From Archangium gephyra (GTDB lineage Bacteria > Myxococcota > Myxococcia > Myxococcales > Myxococcaceae), in the NCBI GenBank assembly GCA_003243425.1, contig QFQP01000005.1, forward strand, positions 124,001 through 188,000: a DNA stretch of 64,000 nt. The letters run 5' to 3'. Under the pieces are notes generated by a model that did not search any database, was not told the origin of the DNA, and saw only the letters and a program-made list of their open reading frames with translations. Below, in pieces: positions 16,791-25,062 of this stretch (positions are counted from its first letter, which is position 1; the number at the start of each line of letters is the position of its first letter). Position numbers and translations under genes: made by a program.

Positions 16791-18809
16791 ATGAATCCGA
16801 TGCTCGAGCCCTGGCGTGGTCCCCATGGTGGTGTTCCCCCGTTCGACACGACACAGGTGTCGCAGTTCGAGGCCGCCATCGAAGAAGGCATGGCGCTGCA
16901 CCTCGAAGAAATCGACGCCATCGGCAACGACCCCAACCCGCCGACGTTCGACAACACCTACGTCGCGCTGGAGCGCTCGGGCCAGCCGCTCTCACGCGCG
17001 ATGACGCTGTTCTACGTGTGGAGCTCTTCACGCTCGACGCCCGACTTCCGCGCGCTCGAAGAGAAGTTGTCGCCCCGCCTGGCGCAGTTTCGCGACCGCA
17101 TCACCCAGCACCCGAAGCTGTTCGCGAAGCTCAAGTTCGTTCACGACAGCAAGCCCACGCTGAACCCGGAACAACAGCGCTTGATGGAGGTGACGTACAC
17201 GCAGTTCGTCCGCCAGGGCGCGGCGCTCGACGCTTCGCAGAAGGCCGAGCTCTCGAAGTTGAACCAGCAGCTGGCGACGCTCTTCACCCGCTTCGCGCAG
17301 AACCAGCTGGCCGACGAAGAGCAGAAGTTCCTCACCATCGATTCGCGTGAAGGCCTCGGCGGCCTGAGTGACGCGCAGATTTCAGCCGCGGCTGCCGACG
17401 CGAAGGAACGTGGCCTCGAGGGCAAGTGGGTCATCTCGAATACGCGCTCGTCGATGGAGCCCTTCCTCACCTCGAGCACCAACCGCGCGCTGCGTGAAGC
17501 CGGCTGGAACCTGTGGGTGAAGCGCGGCGACAACGGCGACGCCAACGACAACAACGCCATCGCCAGCGACATCCTCGTGCTGCGTGCGAAGCGCGCGAAG
17601 CTGCTCGGCGCCGAGACGTTCGCGCACTGGCAGCTGGGCGACATGATGGCGAAGACGCCCGAGACCGCGCTGCAGTTGATGCAGGCGGTGTGGAAGCCGG
17701 CGGTCGAACAATTCAAGCGCGACGTCGTCGAGTGCCAGCGCATCGTCGACGCGGAAGGCGGCGGCTTTCAGATTCAGCCGTGGGACTACCGGCACTACGC
17801 CGAGAAGCTGCGCAAACAGAAGTACGACCTCGACCTCGACGAAGTGAAGCCGTACCTGCAGCTCGAGAAGCTGCGTGAGGCGATGTTCGCGTCAGCCCAG
17901 GCGCTCTACGACCTGAGCTTCGTGCGCGTGGAAGGTCTGCCCACGTTCCACGCCGACGTGCAGGTCTACGAGGTGAAACGCGGCAGCACGCACGTCGGCT
18001 ACTGGTACTTCGACCCCTACCAACGCGCGGGCAAGCAGTCGGGCGCGTGGATGAGCGCGTACCGCGACCAGCACCGCCTCGAAGGCGAGGTGACGACGCT
18101 GGTGAGCAACAACTCGAACTTCGTGAAGCCCGGCCCGGGCGAACCGGTGACGCTCTCGTGGGACGACGCGCGCACCATGTTCCACGAGTTCGGTCACGCG
18201 TTGCACGGGCTCAACTCGTCGGTGACGTACCCGTCGCTGTCGGGCACCAACACCACGCGCGACTTCGTGGAGCTGCCTTCGCAGTTCAACGAGAACTTCC
18301 TGTCGACGCCGCGCGTGTTGCGCATGCTCACCAACTCGAAGGGCGAGTCGATTCCTGCGTCGTTGCTCGAGCGCATCGAGAAGGCGCGCACCTTCAACCA
18401 GGGCTTCGCGACGGCCGAAGCGCAGGCCAGCGCGCTCCTCGACATGAAGTTGCACCTCGCGGGGGAAGCGCGCGTCGACGTGAGGGAATTCGAGAAGCGC
18501 GTGTGCGACGAAATCGGCGTGCCGCCGCAGCTCGTGCCGCGCCACCGCATTCCGGCGTTCGGTCACATCTTCTCGGGCGATGGCTATGCGGCGGCGTACT
18601 ACTCGTACATCTGGGCCGAGGTGCTCGAGGCCGATGCGTTCGCGGCGTTCAAGGAAGCAGGCGACGCGTTCCACAAACCGACGGCTGAGCGGCTGCGCGT
18701 CACCGTGATGAGCGTCGGCAACACCGTCGACCCGGCGATTGCCTTCCGCAACTTCCGCGGCCGCGACCCGCGGGCCGATGCGTTGCTCGAGTCGAAGGGC
18801 TTCGTGTGA
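16791..18809 (+). CDS. M3 family metallopeptidase (oligopeptidase A/Dcp-like)
   Basis: This 672-residue cytosolic zinc peptidase has the M3 active site HEFGH at residues 465-469 (MFHEFGHALHGLNSSV), followed by the expected FVELPSQFNENFL block carrying the third zinc ligand. The C-terminal signature GHIFSGDGYAAAYYSYIWAEVLEADAFAAF is also typical. The length matches Dcp/OpdA. It degrades short peptides. The start ATG is the first after a long upstream gap, with no competing ribosome binding site visible. It ends 16 bp before the frameshifted kinase gene. Confidence 0.93.
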   Translation: MNPMLEPWRGPHGGVPPFDTTQVSQFEAAIEEGMALHLEEIDAIGNDPNPPTFDNTYVALERSGQPLSRAMTLFYVWSSSRSTPDFRALEEKLSPRLAQFRDRITQHPKLFAKLKFVHDSKPTLNPEQQRLMEVTYTQFVRQGAALDASQKAELSKLNQQLATLFTRFAQNQLADEEQKFLTIDSREGLGGLSDAQISAAAADAKERGLEGKWVISNTRSSMEPFLTSSTNRALREAGWNLWVKRGDNGDANDNNAIASDILVLRAKRAKLLGAETFAHWQLGDMMAKTPETALQLMQAVWKPAVEQFKRDVVECQRIVDAEGGGFQIQPWDYRHYAEKLRKQKYDLDLDEVKPYLQLEKLREAMFASAQALYDLSFVRVEGLPTFHADVQVYEVKRGSTHVGYWYFDPYQRAGKQSGAWMSAYRDQHRLEGEVTTLVSNNSNFVKPGPGEPVTLSWDDARTMFHEFGHALHGLNSSVTYPSLSGTNTTRDFVELPSQFNENFLSTPRVLRMLTNSKGESIPASLLERIEKARTFNQGFATAEAQASALLDMKLHLAGEARVDVREFEKRVCDEIGVPPQLVPRHRIPAFGHIFSGDGYAAAYYSYIWAEVLEADAFAAFKEAGDAFHKPTAERLRVTVMSVGNTVDPAIAFRNFRGRDPRADALLESKGFV

Positions 18810-18825
18810 GCTAGCCTCGCCACGC

Positions 18826-19922
18826 ATGGCCGGGGGTTCGAACAGATCGCTGGTCGGCACCACGCTCGCGGGGCGCTGGCGCATCGAGCGAACCCTCGCG
18901 AAGGCGGCATGGGCGAGGTGCTGTTGGCCACTGAGCTGACCACCGACCGTCGCGTGGCCATCAAGCGGCTGGCGCCGGCGCTGGTCGCAGAACAGAGCTT
19001 CGTCAATCGCTTCCTGCGTGAGGCGAAGCTGCTGGCGCACCTCGAGCACCCCAACCTCGTGGGCCTGCTCGGCGTGGAGGTGGCCGACGGCGTGCCGTTC
19101 ATCGTCATGAAGTACGCCGAGGGCCAGACGCTCGACGCGCTGCTCAAGGAGCGCACGCGGCTGTCGGTGCGGCAGGCGTTGCCGTTGCTGGATCAGCTCG
19201 CGAGTGCGCTCGACTACCTGCACGCGCGCGGTGTCGTTCATCGCGACCTGAAGCCGGCGAACCTCATCGTCGATTCGAACGACCGGCTCACGGTGCTCGA
19301 CTTCGGCGTGAGCCGGCAGCGTGACGCCGCGCGGCTGACCTCGCCCGGCTACTTCGTGGGCACCCCGCTCTATTCGGCGCCCGAGCAGATTCTCTCGGAC
19401 GACTGCGACCCGCCGGTCGACCTCTACGCGCTGGGGTTGATCACCTGGCACATGCTGGTGGGCGAACACCCGTTCGGGAAGAACGTGAAAGACCCCGGCG
19501 ACATCATGGTGCTGCAGGTGAACGCGGCCCCCACGCTGGCCAGCCGGGCGAACGCGGCGGTGCCGTTGCCGGTGGCGCGCGTCATCGATCGCGCGTTGGA
19601 CAAGGAGCCTTCGAAGCGGCACCCCACGGCGCGCGCGTTCTACGAAGATCTCGTGAGCGCGTTCGGCCGCGACGCCACCGAAGGTGCTGACGAAGCGCGC
19701 AGCGCGGGCCCGGTGCCTTCGGAGCCGCTGCCGCAACACGAGACCGCGACGGCGGTCGCGTCGAACCCCGCGGCGTCTTCGCGGGTCACGCGTGCCGAGG
19801 GGGTTCGGGTTCAAGAACCAGCTCCGGTGACCGCGGGCTCGAAGCCGCCCTGGCTGATCATCGTCGGAGCTGGGCTGCTGCTGCTGCTTGGTCTGCTGGC
19901 GCTGCTCTTGATCAGGCGGTGA
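18826..19922 (+). pseudogene. Ser/Thr protein kinase, frameshifted in the P-loop (1-bp deletion near 18901)
   Basis: The N-terminal frame starts at ATG 18826 (MAGGSNRSLVGTTLAGRWRI) and should continue into the glycine loop, but at 18899-18903 the sequence reads AAGGCGGCATGG where AAGGGCGGCATGG is expected (LAKGGMGEV). One G missing from a G run puts the rest of the kinase in another frame, where translation could only restart at 18909 inside the loop. The remaining 337 residues carry VAIKRLAP, HRDLKPANL, DFGVSR, and APEQ plus a VDLYALGLITWHMLVGEHPFG block, followed by a C-terminal transmembrane helix (LIIVGAGLLLLLGLLALLLI). The gene is thus either a decayed gene or carries a sequencing error; if corrected it is a standard Pkn-type membrane kinase of about 365 residues. 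It converges with small protein A. Confidence 0.85.
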
Positions 19923-20127
19923 TGATCAACGGAGGCGGCGCGACGACGCACTGATCATTGCCGGCCCTGGTGATGGTCGGCCTGCCGCTCCCGCCGTTGC
20001 CCTTCACTTCGATGACCTCGCAGAACGAGTCGACCGGAGCGGCCGCACGAGGCGCCTCGACGTTCTTCTTGATGGGTTCCGCGCGCGGGAGCTTCGGCGT
20101 CGTCGAGCTGAGGGATTTGATGGGCAT
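19912..20127 (-). CDS. Small protein A (71 residues) with VKGNGGSGR..TITRAGN motif
   Basis: This 71-residue protein starts at ATG 20127 with GGGAG 7 nt upstream. The N-terminus is MPIKSLSSTTPKLPR (basic, unstructured), and residues 36-56 read CEVIEVKGNGGSGR then TITRAGN, followed by a second Cys and a hydrophobic end (PPPLIITA). The same block, identical at 19 of 21 positions, occurs in small protein B; the DNA differs at silent sites, so selection acts on the protein. No known family is recognised. Its 3' end overlaps the end of the kinase gene by 11 bp in convergent orientation. The element TTACGAGAAC 29 bp upstream of the start is also found upstream of protein C. Confidence 0.75.
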   Translation of the reverse strand: MPIKSLSSTTPKLPRAEPIKKNVEAPRAAAPVDSFCEVIEVKGNGGSGRPTITRAGNDQCVVAPPPLIITA

Positions 20128-20201
20128 GACGGTCTCCCGGCGTGAGTTCACAGGGGTTCTCGTAAGACACGGTCGGAGAGTTGCGTAGACTGCGCACGCC
20201 C

Positions 20202-22808
20202 GTGGCCCACCTCTCGAACGAAGTGCTCACGAAGCTGACGCGCGGTGAGCTCGGCCGCGACGAGGCGCTCGTGGCGCGGCGGCACCTGGCGGGCTGTGAC
20301 GAGTGCAGCAACGCGCTGGATCGACTCGAGAAGGCGCCGGTCGAAGAACGGAAGCTCGGCCGCTACGTGTTGCTCGACGAGGTGGGTCGCGGCGGCATGG
20401 GTCAGGTGCTGCGCGGGTTCGACCCGCAGCTCGACCGCTTCGTGGCCATCAAGCGGCTGCTCGACGCCGACACCGCGAACGACTCACGTGAACGCCTCGT
20501 GCGCGAAGCGCAGGCGATGGCGCGCGTGGTTCACCCCAACCTCGTGTCGGTGTTCGACGCCGGGCTCGACCCGCAGGGCGGCGTGTACCTGGTGATGGAA
20601 TACGTGAAGGGGCCGACGCTCGCGCAGTGGCTCACCGAGAGTACGCGCAGCTGGCGCCAGATTCTTCAGCACTTCGCCCAGGCCGGCCGTGGTCTGGCCG
20701 CTGCCCACGCCGCGGGCCTCGTGCATCGCGACTTCAAGCCGTCGAACGTGCTGGTGAAGGACGACGTCGCCAAGGTCACCGACTTCGGCCTCGCGCTGGC
20801 GTACGCACAGACCGAGGCGACGGGGCCGAGGGAAGCCCCGAGCGCTTCGCGGATCAGCTCGCGCGTGACGCAGGCCGGAGTGAACGCCGGTACGCCCGCG
20901 TACATGGCGCCCGAGCAGTTCGAAGGCCGCTTCGACGCGCGGTCGGATCAATTCACCTTCGCGCGCACGCTCGATGAAGCGCTCGCCGGGAGCCGCTCAC
21001 CGCGTTGGGTGCACGAGGCGTTGCGGCGCGCGCTGTCGGTCGAACCATCGCAACGCTACCCATCGATGGACGCGTTGCTCGACGCGCTGTCGCTCGAGCG
21101 GCGTGCGCGACGTGCGACGATGGTCATCACCGCCGTCGCCGTGGTGATGCTGCTCGGCGTCACTGCGACGCTCGCGCGCGCGAAGCGCATCGACTGCACC
21201 GGCGCCGCCACGAACCTCGCGACCGTTTGGAGCCCGGCGGTTCAACGCGCCCTCGAGCAGGTGTTGATCAGCACCGACGCCAACGTTCGCAAGGCGACCA
21301 GCGCGCGGTTCAGCGCGTGGGCGAACGAGTGGAAGACGCGAAGCGTGTCGTCATGCGAAGCGAGCGCGAGCGGTGCGCAGGGTGAACGCGTCGAGCTTCT
21401 CCGGCGGCTGTGTCTCGATCGCCGCCTCGGCTTCTTCGGCACCGTGCTGCGGGAGGTGTCCGTCGGCGCGGTCCCCGCCGAGCGACTGGTTTCGATCTCG
21501 AACGAGCTCCCCTCGGTGGGGTGCAGCGACGAAGAGCTGCTCGAAGCCGGCGCGGCTGACGAGAGTGAAGCGCTGCGCGCGCAGCTGCAGCCGGTTCGCA
21601 AGCGGCTCGATGAGGTCGAAGCGCTGGCGCTGATAGGGGAGCTCGACCAGGCGACCGCGAAGGCGCGTGAAGTCCTGCCCGTGGCCGAAGCGACGAAGCA
21701 CGGGCCGACCATCGCGCACGCGGCGTTGCTGCTCGCGCAGCGCCTGTCTCTGAATGATCCGCCGCAGTCACGCCGGCTGCTGCAACGCGCGGTACGTGAG
21801 GCCAGCGGCCTGCGGGATCCCTCTCAGTTCACCGCCAACGTCGCCGCGCGCGCAGGGCTGGATCTCCTCGACACCTACCTCGTCGAGCCGCAGGCCTTCG
21901 AAGCGCTGCGCCCGCTGGTGGAGTCGCTCATCGCCCGCGCCGGTGGCGGCCGTGAATGGAAGGCGGCGTACCTCACCTACCTGGGCCGTTCTCTGGTCGC
22001 GCGAGGTGAAGCCGAAGCCGCGCTGGCGCCGCTCAAAGAAGCCTACGCCGTGCGCCTCGAAGCCAACGGCCCCGACTCCGAGCGCGCCGACAACGCCCGC
22101 ATCGAGCTCGCGAACGCCGCCGAGAACGCCGGTGACATCGACTTCGCGCTCGAGCTGCGCCGCATGTCGCTGAGCACCGCTGAACGCGTCTACGGCGCGA
22201 AGAGCCTCGTGGCTGCGCGCGCCCGGGCCGCCGTGGGTGCGGTCGAGGTAGTGGCCGTGCGCTACGCCGACGCCGAGAAGAACCTCAACGAGGCCCTCGA
22301 CATCCTCACCCGCGCGAAGGCCACCGAAGACCTCACCACGCTGCTCGACAACCTGGCGTCGCTCGCCGAGCTGCGCGGTGACTTCAAGACGTCGCTGCCG
22401 CTGCGTGAACGCTCGCTCGAGAAGCTGCAGGACCCGGTGGGCCGCGCCAAGCTCCTCGCGTTGTGGAGCCGCACGCTGCTCGAGACCGGCTCGGAAGCGG
22501 AGGCCGCGCGCGTGGCGAAGGAGGCAAAGGCCATTCTAGAGCCGGTGAACGCGCAGCACCCCGACCTCATCGTGGCGCTCACCACGCTCGGGCGCGTCAC
22601 CAGCGGAGCCGAAGGTGACGCCCTGCTGCGCCGCGCGCTCGCGCTCGAATCGTCTCGCGACGGCGAATACCGCGGCGACATCGAACGCGCGTTCGCCCTG
22701 CGCTCGACGGGCGCTGCGAGGCGCGAGTGGTTGAAGAAGTCGCGGAGCAGCTACGCGGAGAGCGAGGTCACCTTCCGCGTGCAGGAGTTCGAGGCGCTGC
22801 TGAAATAG
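20202..22808 (+). CDS. Ser/Thr protein kinase with N-terminal zinc-finger-like motif and TPR-like C-terminus
   Basis: This 868-residue protein has a short N-terminal segment with RRHLAGCDECSNALDRLE, an anti-sigma zinc-finger-like motif. The kinase domain (about 45-300) carries GRGGMGQV, VAIKRLL, a Glu in LVREAQAMA, HRDFKPSNV, DFGLA and APEQFEG. After SDQFTFARTLDEALAG it jumps straight to SRSPRWVHEALRRAL, so about 30 residues usually found in subdomain X (YGxxPFxG...) are missing. A transmembrane helix (MVITAVAVVMLLGVTATLA) follows, then about 500 residues of TPR-like helices. An upstream TTG at 20181 could also start it; GTG 20202 gives the usual MAHLS-like opening. It ends exactly where small protein B ends on the other strand. 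Confidence 0.87.
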   Translation: MAHLSNEVLTKLTRGELGRDEALVARRHLAGCDECSNALDRLEKAPVEERKLGRYVLLDEVGRGGMGQVLRGFDPQLDRFVAIKRLLDADTANDSRERLVREAQAMARVVHPNLVSVFDAGLDPQGGVYLVMEYVKGPTLAQWLTESTRSWRQILQHFAQAGRGLAAAHAAGLVHRDFKPSNVLVKDDVAKVTDFGLALAYAQTEATGPREAPSASRISSRVTQAGVNAGTPAYMAPEQFEGRFDARSDQFTFARTLDEALAGSRSPRWVHEALRRALSVEPSQRYPSMDALLDALSLERRARRATMVITAVAVVMLLGVTATLARAKRIDCTGAATNLATVWSPAVQRALEQVLISTDANVRKATSARFSAWANEWKTRSVSSCEASASGAQGERVELLRRLCLDRRLGFFGTVLREVSVGAVPAERLVSISNELPSVGCSDEELLEAGAADESEALRAQLQPVRKRLDEVEALALIGELDQATAKAREVLPVAEATKHGPTIAHAALLLAQRLSLNDPPQSRRLLQRAVREASGLRDPSQFTANVAARAGLDLLDTYLVEPQAFEALRPLVESLIARAGGGREWKAAYLTYLGRSLVARGEAEAALAPLKEAYAVRLEANGPDSERADNARIELANAAENAGDIDFALELRRMSLSTAERVYGAKSLVAARARAAVGAVEVVAVRYADAEKNLNEALDILTRAKATEDLTTLLDNLASLAELRGDFKTSLPLRERSLEKLQDPVGRAKLLALWSRTLLETGSEAEAARVAKEAKAILEPVNAQHPDLIVALTTLGRVTSGAEGDALLRRALALESSRDGEYRGDIERAFALRSTGAARREWLKKSRSSYAESEVTFRVQEFEALLK

Positions 22809-23231
22809 TCAGACGAGGACGGTCTCCGGCGCGCCTTCGTCGGTGCAGAAGTTGCCGGCGCGGGTGATGGTGCCCCGGCCCGAACCGCCGTTGCCCTTCA
22901 CCGGAATCACTTCGCCGTCGGTCGAGTGGGTGAGCACCGCCGGCCGCGCCTGAGGCGGGCTGCAGGCTTCGAACTCGCTGGCGCCCGAAGAAGGCGGGGG
23001 CATCGGCTTGTACACGCCCGTGGGAGACCCCGGCTTGTCGTTGCCCTTGGCGGCCTTGCTGACGGCCGCAGCGACCTGCTGGGCGACCTTCGCCAGCTGC
23101 CTGGCGCGCGCCTCGAAGTGATTGAGCACCGGAGCGCGCGGCGCGGCGGCGGGCTTCTGGCGCGGGTTGCCCGGCTTCTGCAGCCTCACCGACGACACCG
23201 CGCGATTCGACGTGTTCTTGATGCCGGTCAT
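22809..23231 (-). CDS. Small protein B (140 residues) sharing motifs with A and C
   Basis: This 140-residue protein starts at ATG 23231 with GGAGAC upstream. It opens MTGIKNTSNRAVSSVRLQKP (compare MPIK in A and MNRIK in C). Residues 38-48 (HFEARARQLAK) match the same element in protein C. The C-terminal part contains EVIPVKGNGGSGR then GTITRAGN followed by Cys, matching protein A. So B combines a module from each of its neighbours. No known domain or signal peptide is visible. It begins 24 bp after the end of C on the same strand (likely one transcript) and ends exactly at the stop of the kinase gene. Confidence 0.75.
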   Translation of the reverse strand: MTGIKNTSNRAVSSVRLQKPGNPRQKPAAAPRAPVLNHFEARARQLAKVAQQVAAAVSKAAKGNDKPGSPTGVYKPMPPPSSGASEFEACSPPQARPAVLTHSTDGEVIPVKGNGGSGRGTITRAGNFCTDEGAPETVLV

Positions 23232-23255
23232 GGGGAGGTCTCCGAGGCTGCGGGG

Positions 23256-23579
23256 TCAGCGGCCGAAGAAGCCGCTGATGAGGTCGCGAAGTTTGTCGAA
23301 GGCGTCGTTGCCGCGGCCACCGACGTTGAACCACGTGTACGCACCGGCGGTGTTGGTGCCCTTGCCGGTGCCCTTCATCGCGCACTGCAGGTGACTCGGG
23401 TCGAACCGGGCCTGCCCGCGCACCTTGCTGGCCAGCTGCTTCGCGCGCGCTTCGAAGTGCGTCGCCACCCGCGGCGCCGCGCCGCTGCCCACCCCGCCCG
23501 TCGCGCTGCCCTTGATGCGCACCGGAACTTCGCGAATCGCCTTCAGCTGCTTCTGGGGAACGAGCTTGATGCGGTTCAT
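23256..23579 (-). CDS. Small protein C (107 residues) with HFEARAKQLA motif
   Basis: This 107-residue protein starts at ATG 23579 with the same CGGAGAC ribosome-binding sequence as B. It opens MNRIKLVPQKQLKAIREVP and then has THFEARAKQLASKVRG (compare protein B). The C-terminal half differs from B: CAMKGTGKGTNTAGAYTWFNVGGRGNDAFDKLRDLISGFFGR, ending in a likely amphipathic helix. The A/B tail motif is absent. The function is unknown; the shared N-terminal pattern suggests a common processing or targeting step. It is the first gene of a C-B transcript. Confidence 0.72.
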   Translation of the reverse strand: MNRIKLVPQKQLKAIREVPVRIKGSATGGVGSGAAPRVATHFEARAKQLASKVRGQARFDPSHLQCAMKGTGKGTNTAGAYTWFNVGGRGNDAFDKLRDLISGFFGR

Positions 23580-23604
23580 GCGGGCGTCTCCGAGAGAGAT
23601 GCTC

Positions 23605-23625
23605 CGTTCTCGCAACCTGAGAACG
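23605..23625. promoter_or_regulatory. Inverted repeat upstream of small protein C
   Basis: The arms CGTTCTC (23605-23611) and GAGAACG (23619-23625) are perfect and are separated by 7 nt. The site lies 26-46 nt upstream of the ATG of protein C. The half CGAGAAC is also present upstream of protein A at a similar distance (29 nt), in the context TTACGAGAAC (versus TTGCGAGAAC here), which suggests a shared control element such as an operator or part of a promoter. Confidence 0.45.
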
Positions 23626-23786
23626 CGCCGGTTTCGGGTGGCTCAGCAAAGGCATTCACGAATCACCCCGGCCATCGCGCCAACCGTGCTCAACGGCTCC
23701 GTGAAGTGTCTTGCCCACCATATGCGCGGGTGTACGGCCTCGAAGCGAACTGACAACGAAGATGCGGGCTCTAAAGTGCGCGGCCC

Positions 23787-25049
23787 ATGAAACCGACCGG
23801 CGCTCGCGTCATCGCAGACTTGAAGGAGTTGAAGGCCCTCACCTCCGACGAACGTGGCGGCGCCCAGCGGGTGGCGTGGGGGCCGGTGTGGCGCAAGGCG
23901 CGCGAATGGTTCGCCGGCAAGTTGAAGGGCGAGTTCGGCGTCGACGTGACGTTCGACGGCGCGGCGAACATGTGGGCCACGCTGCCTGGCACTTCGAAGT
24001 CCACGAAGAGCCTGGTCATCGGCAGTCACATCGACTCGGTGCCGAGCGGTGGCTGGCTCGACGGCTGCCTGGGCGTGGTGGTGGGCCTCGAAGTGTTTCG
24101 CCGCGCCAAGGCGCTGGGCTACCCGCTGACCCTTCACCTCGTCGACTGGGCCGATGAAGAAGGCGCGCGCTTCGGCCGCAGCCTCACGGGTTCTGCGGCA
24201 GCCGCCGGCTCGCTCGACCCGCACCGGGAGCTCGCGCACCTCGTCGACCGCAACGGCGTGAAGCTGCCCGACGCGCTGAAGGAGAACGGCTACTCGCTCG
24301 AGAGCATGAAGACCGCACGTGCGTACTTCGACGCGCTCGACGCGCTCGCGTACCTCGAGCTGCACATCGAGCAGGGGCCGGTGCTGGAAGACATGAAGAA
24401 GCCGGTGGGCGTGGTGCTGGGGACCATGGGCGTCGAGCGCTACAACCTCACGTTCAAGGGTCAGGCAGCGCACTCCGGCGCGGCGCCGCTTCATCTGCGC
24501 AAAGACGCGTTCCTCGCGGCCGCGGAGTTCGCGTTGGCCACGCGCGAAATCTCGGTGAAGTACTCGGGCAGAACGCCTCGCACCCGCGTGGTGGCGACGT
24601 GCGGCGTGGTGAAGGTCGAGCCCAACTTCGTGACCGCGGTGCCCGGCTCCACGGAGATCTCCATCGACCTGCGCGCGCTCGACAAGAAGGTGCTCGGCAA
24701 GATGTTGAAGGACTCCATCGCCGCGTCGAAGAAGGCCGCGAAGAAGCACCTGGTGACCGTGGAATGGAGTCCGCTGCTGCACATCACGCCGCGGCTGTTC
24801 GACGAGACGCTGATGAAGTTCGCGCGCAGCTCGGTGAAGGAGGTGACCGGTTTTGCCCCGGAGCTGCCGTCAGGCCCGCTGCACGACGCCGCGGAGATGG
24901 CCGACCTGGTGCCCACGGCGATGGTGTTCGCGCAGTCGAGCCCCGGCATCTCGCACACCCGCTTCGAAGACACGCCGATCCCCGCACTGGAAAAATCCAT
25001 TCGGGCGTTCCTGCTGACTGTGGACAAAACCGTGGCGCACTTCGGTTAG
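23787..25049 (+). CDS. M20 family amidohydrolase (N-carbamoyl amino acid hydrolase/allantoate amidohydrolase-like)
   Basis: This 420-residue cytosolic enzyme contains the hydantoinase/carbamoylase pattern: GSHIDSVPSGGWLDG (metal-binding His and Asp), then WADEEGARFGRSLTGSAA, YLELHIEQGPVLE, a dimerisation domain with KGQAAHSGAAPLHLRKDA, and a C-terminal PSGPLHDAAEMADLVPTAMVF. It splits the carbamoyl or amide group from an amino-acid-like substrate with metal ions. The exact substrate cannot be told from sequence. It is the first plus-strand gene after the small-protein cluster and is followed 13 bp later by DUF2378. Confidence 0.9.
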   Translation: MKPTGARVIADLKELKALTSDERGGAQRVAWGPVWRKAREWFAGKLKGEFGVDVTFDGAANMWATLPGTSKSTKSLVIGSHIDSVPSGGWLDGCLGVVVGLEVFRRAKALGYPLTLHLVDWADEEGARFGRSLTGSAAAAGSLDPHRELAHLVDRNGVKLPDALKENGYSLESMKTARAYFDALDALAYLELHIEQGPVLEDMKKPVGVVLGTMGVERYNLTFKGQAAHSGAAPLHLRKDAFLAAAEFALATREISVKYSGRTPRTRVVATCGVVKVEPNFVTAVPGSTEISIDLRALDKKVLGKMLKDSIAASKKAAKKHLVTVEWSPLLHITPRLFDETLMKFARSSVKEVTGFAPELPSGPLHDAAEMADLVPTAMVFAQSSPGISHTRFEDTPIPALEKSIRAFLLTVDKTVAHFG

Positions 25050-25062
25050 CCTGCTGCGGCTC

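Noticed and set aside
18829..18845. GGTTCGAAC sequence resembling a tRNA T-arm
   Set aside because: No acceptor or anticodon stems around it; it lies in the kinase start.
18895..18912. Programmed -1 frameshift in the kinase
   Set aside because: No slippery heptamer or downstream structure is visible; a lost G in a short run explains it better.
17892..19814. 640-residue antisense frame across the M3 peptidase and kinase
   Set aside because: Spans two real genes and has no recognisable domain.
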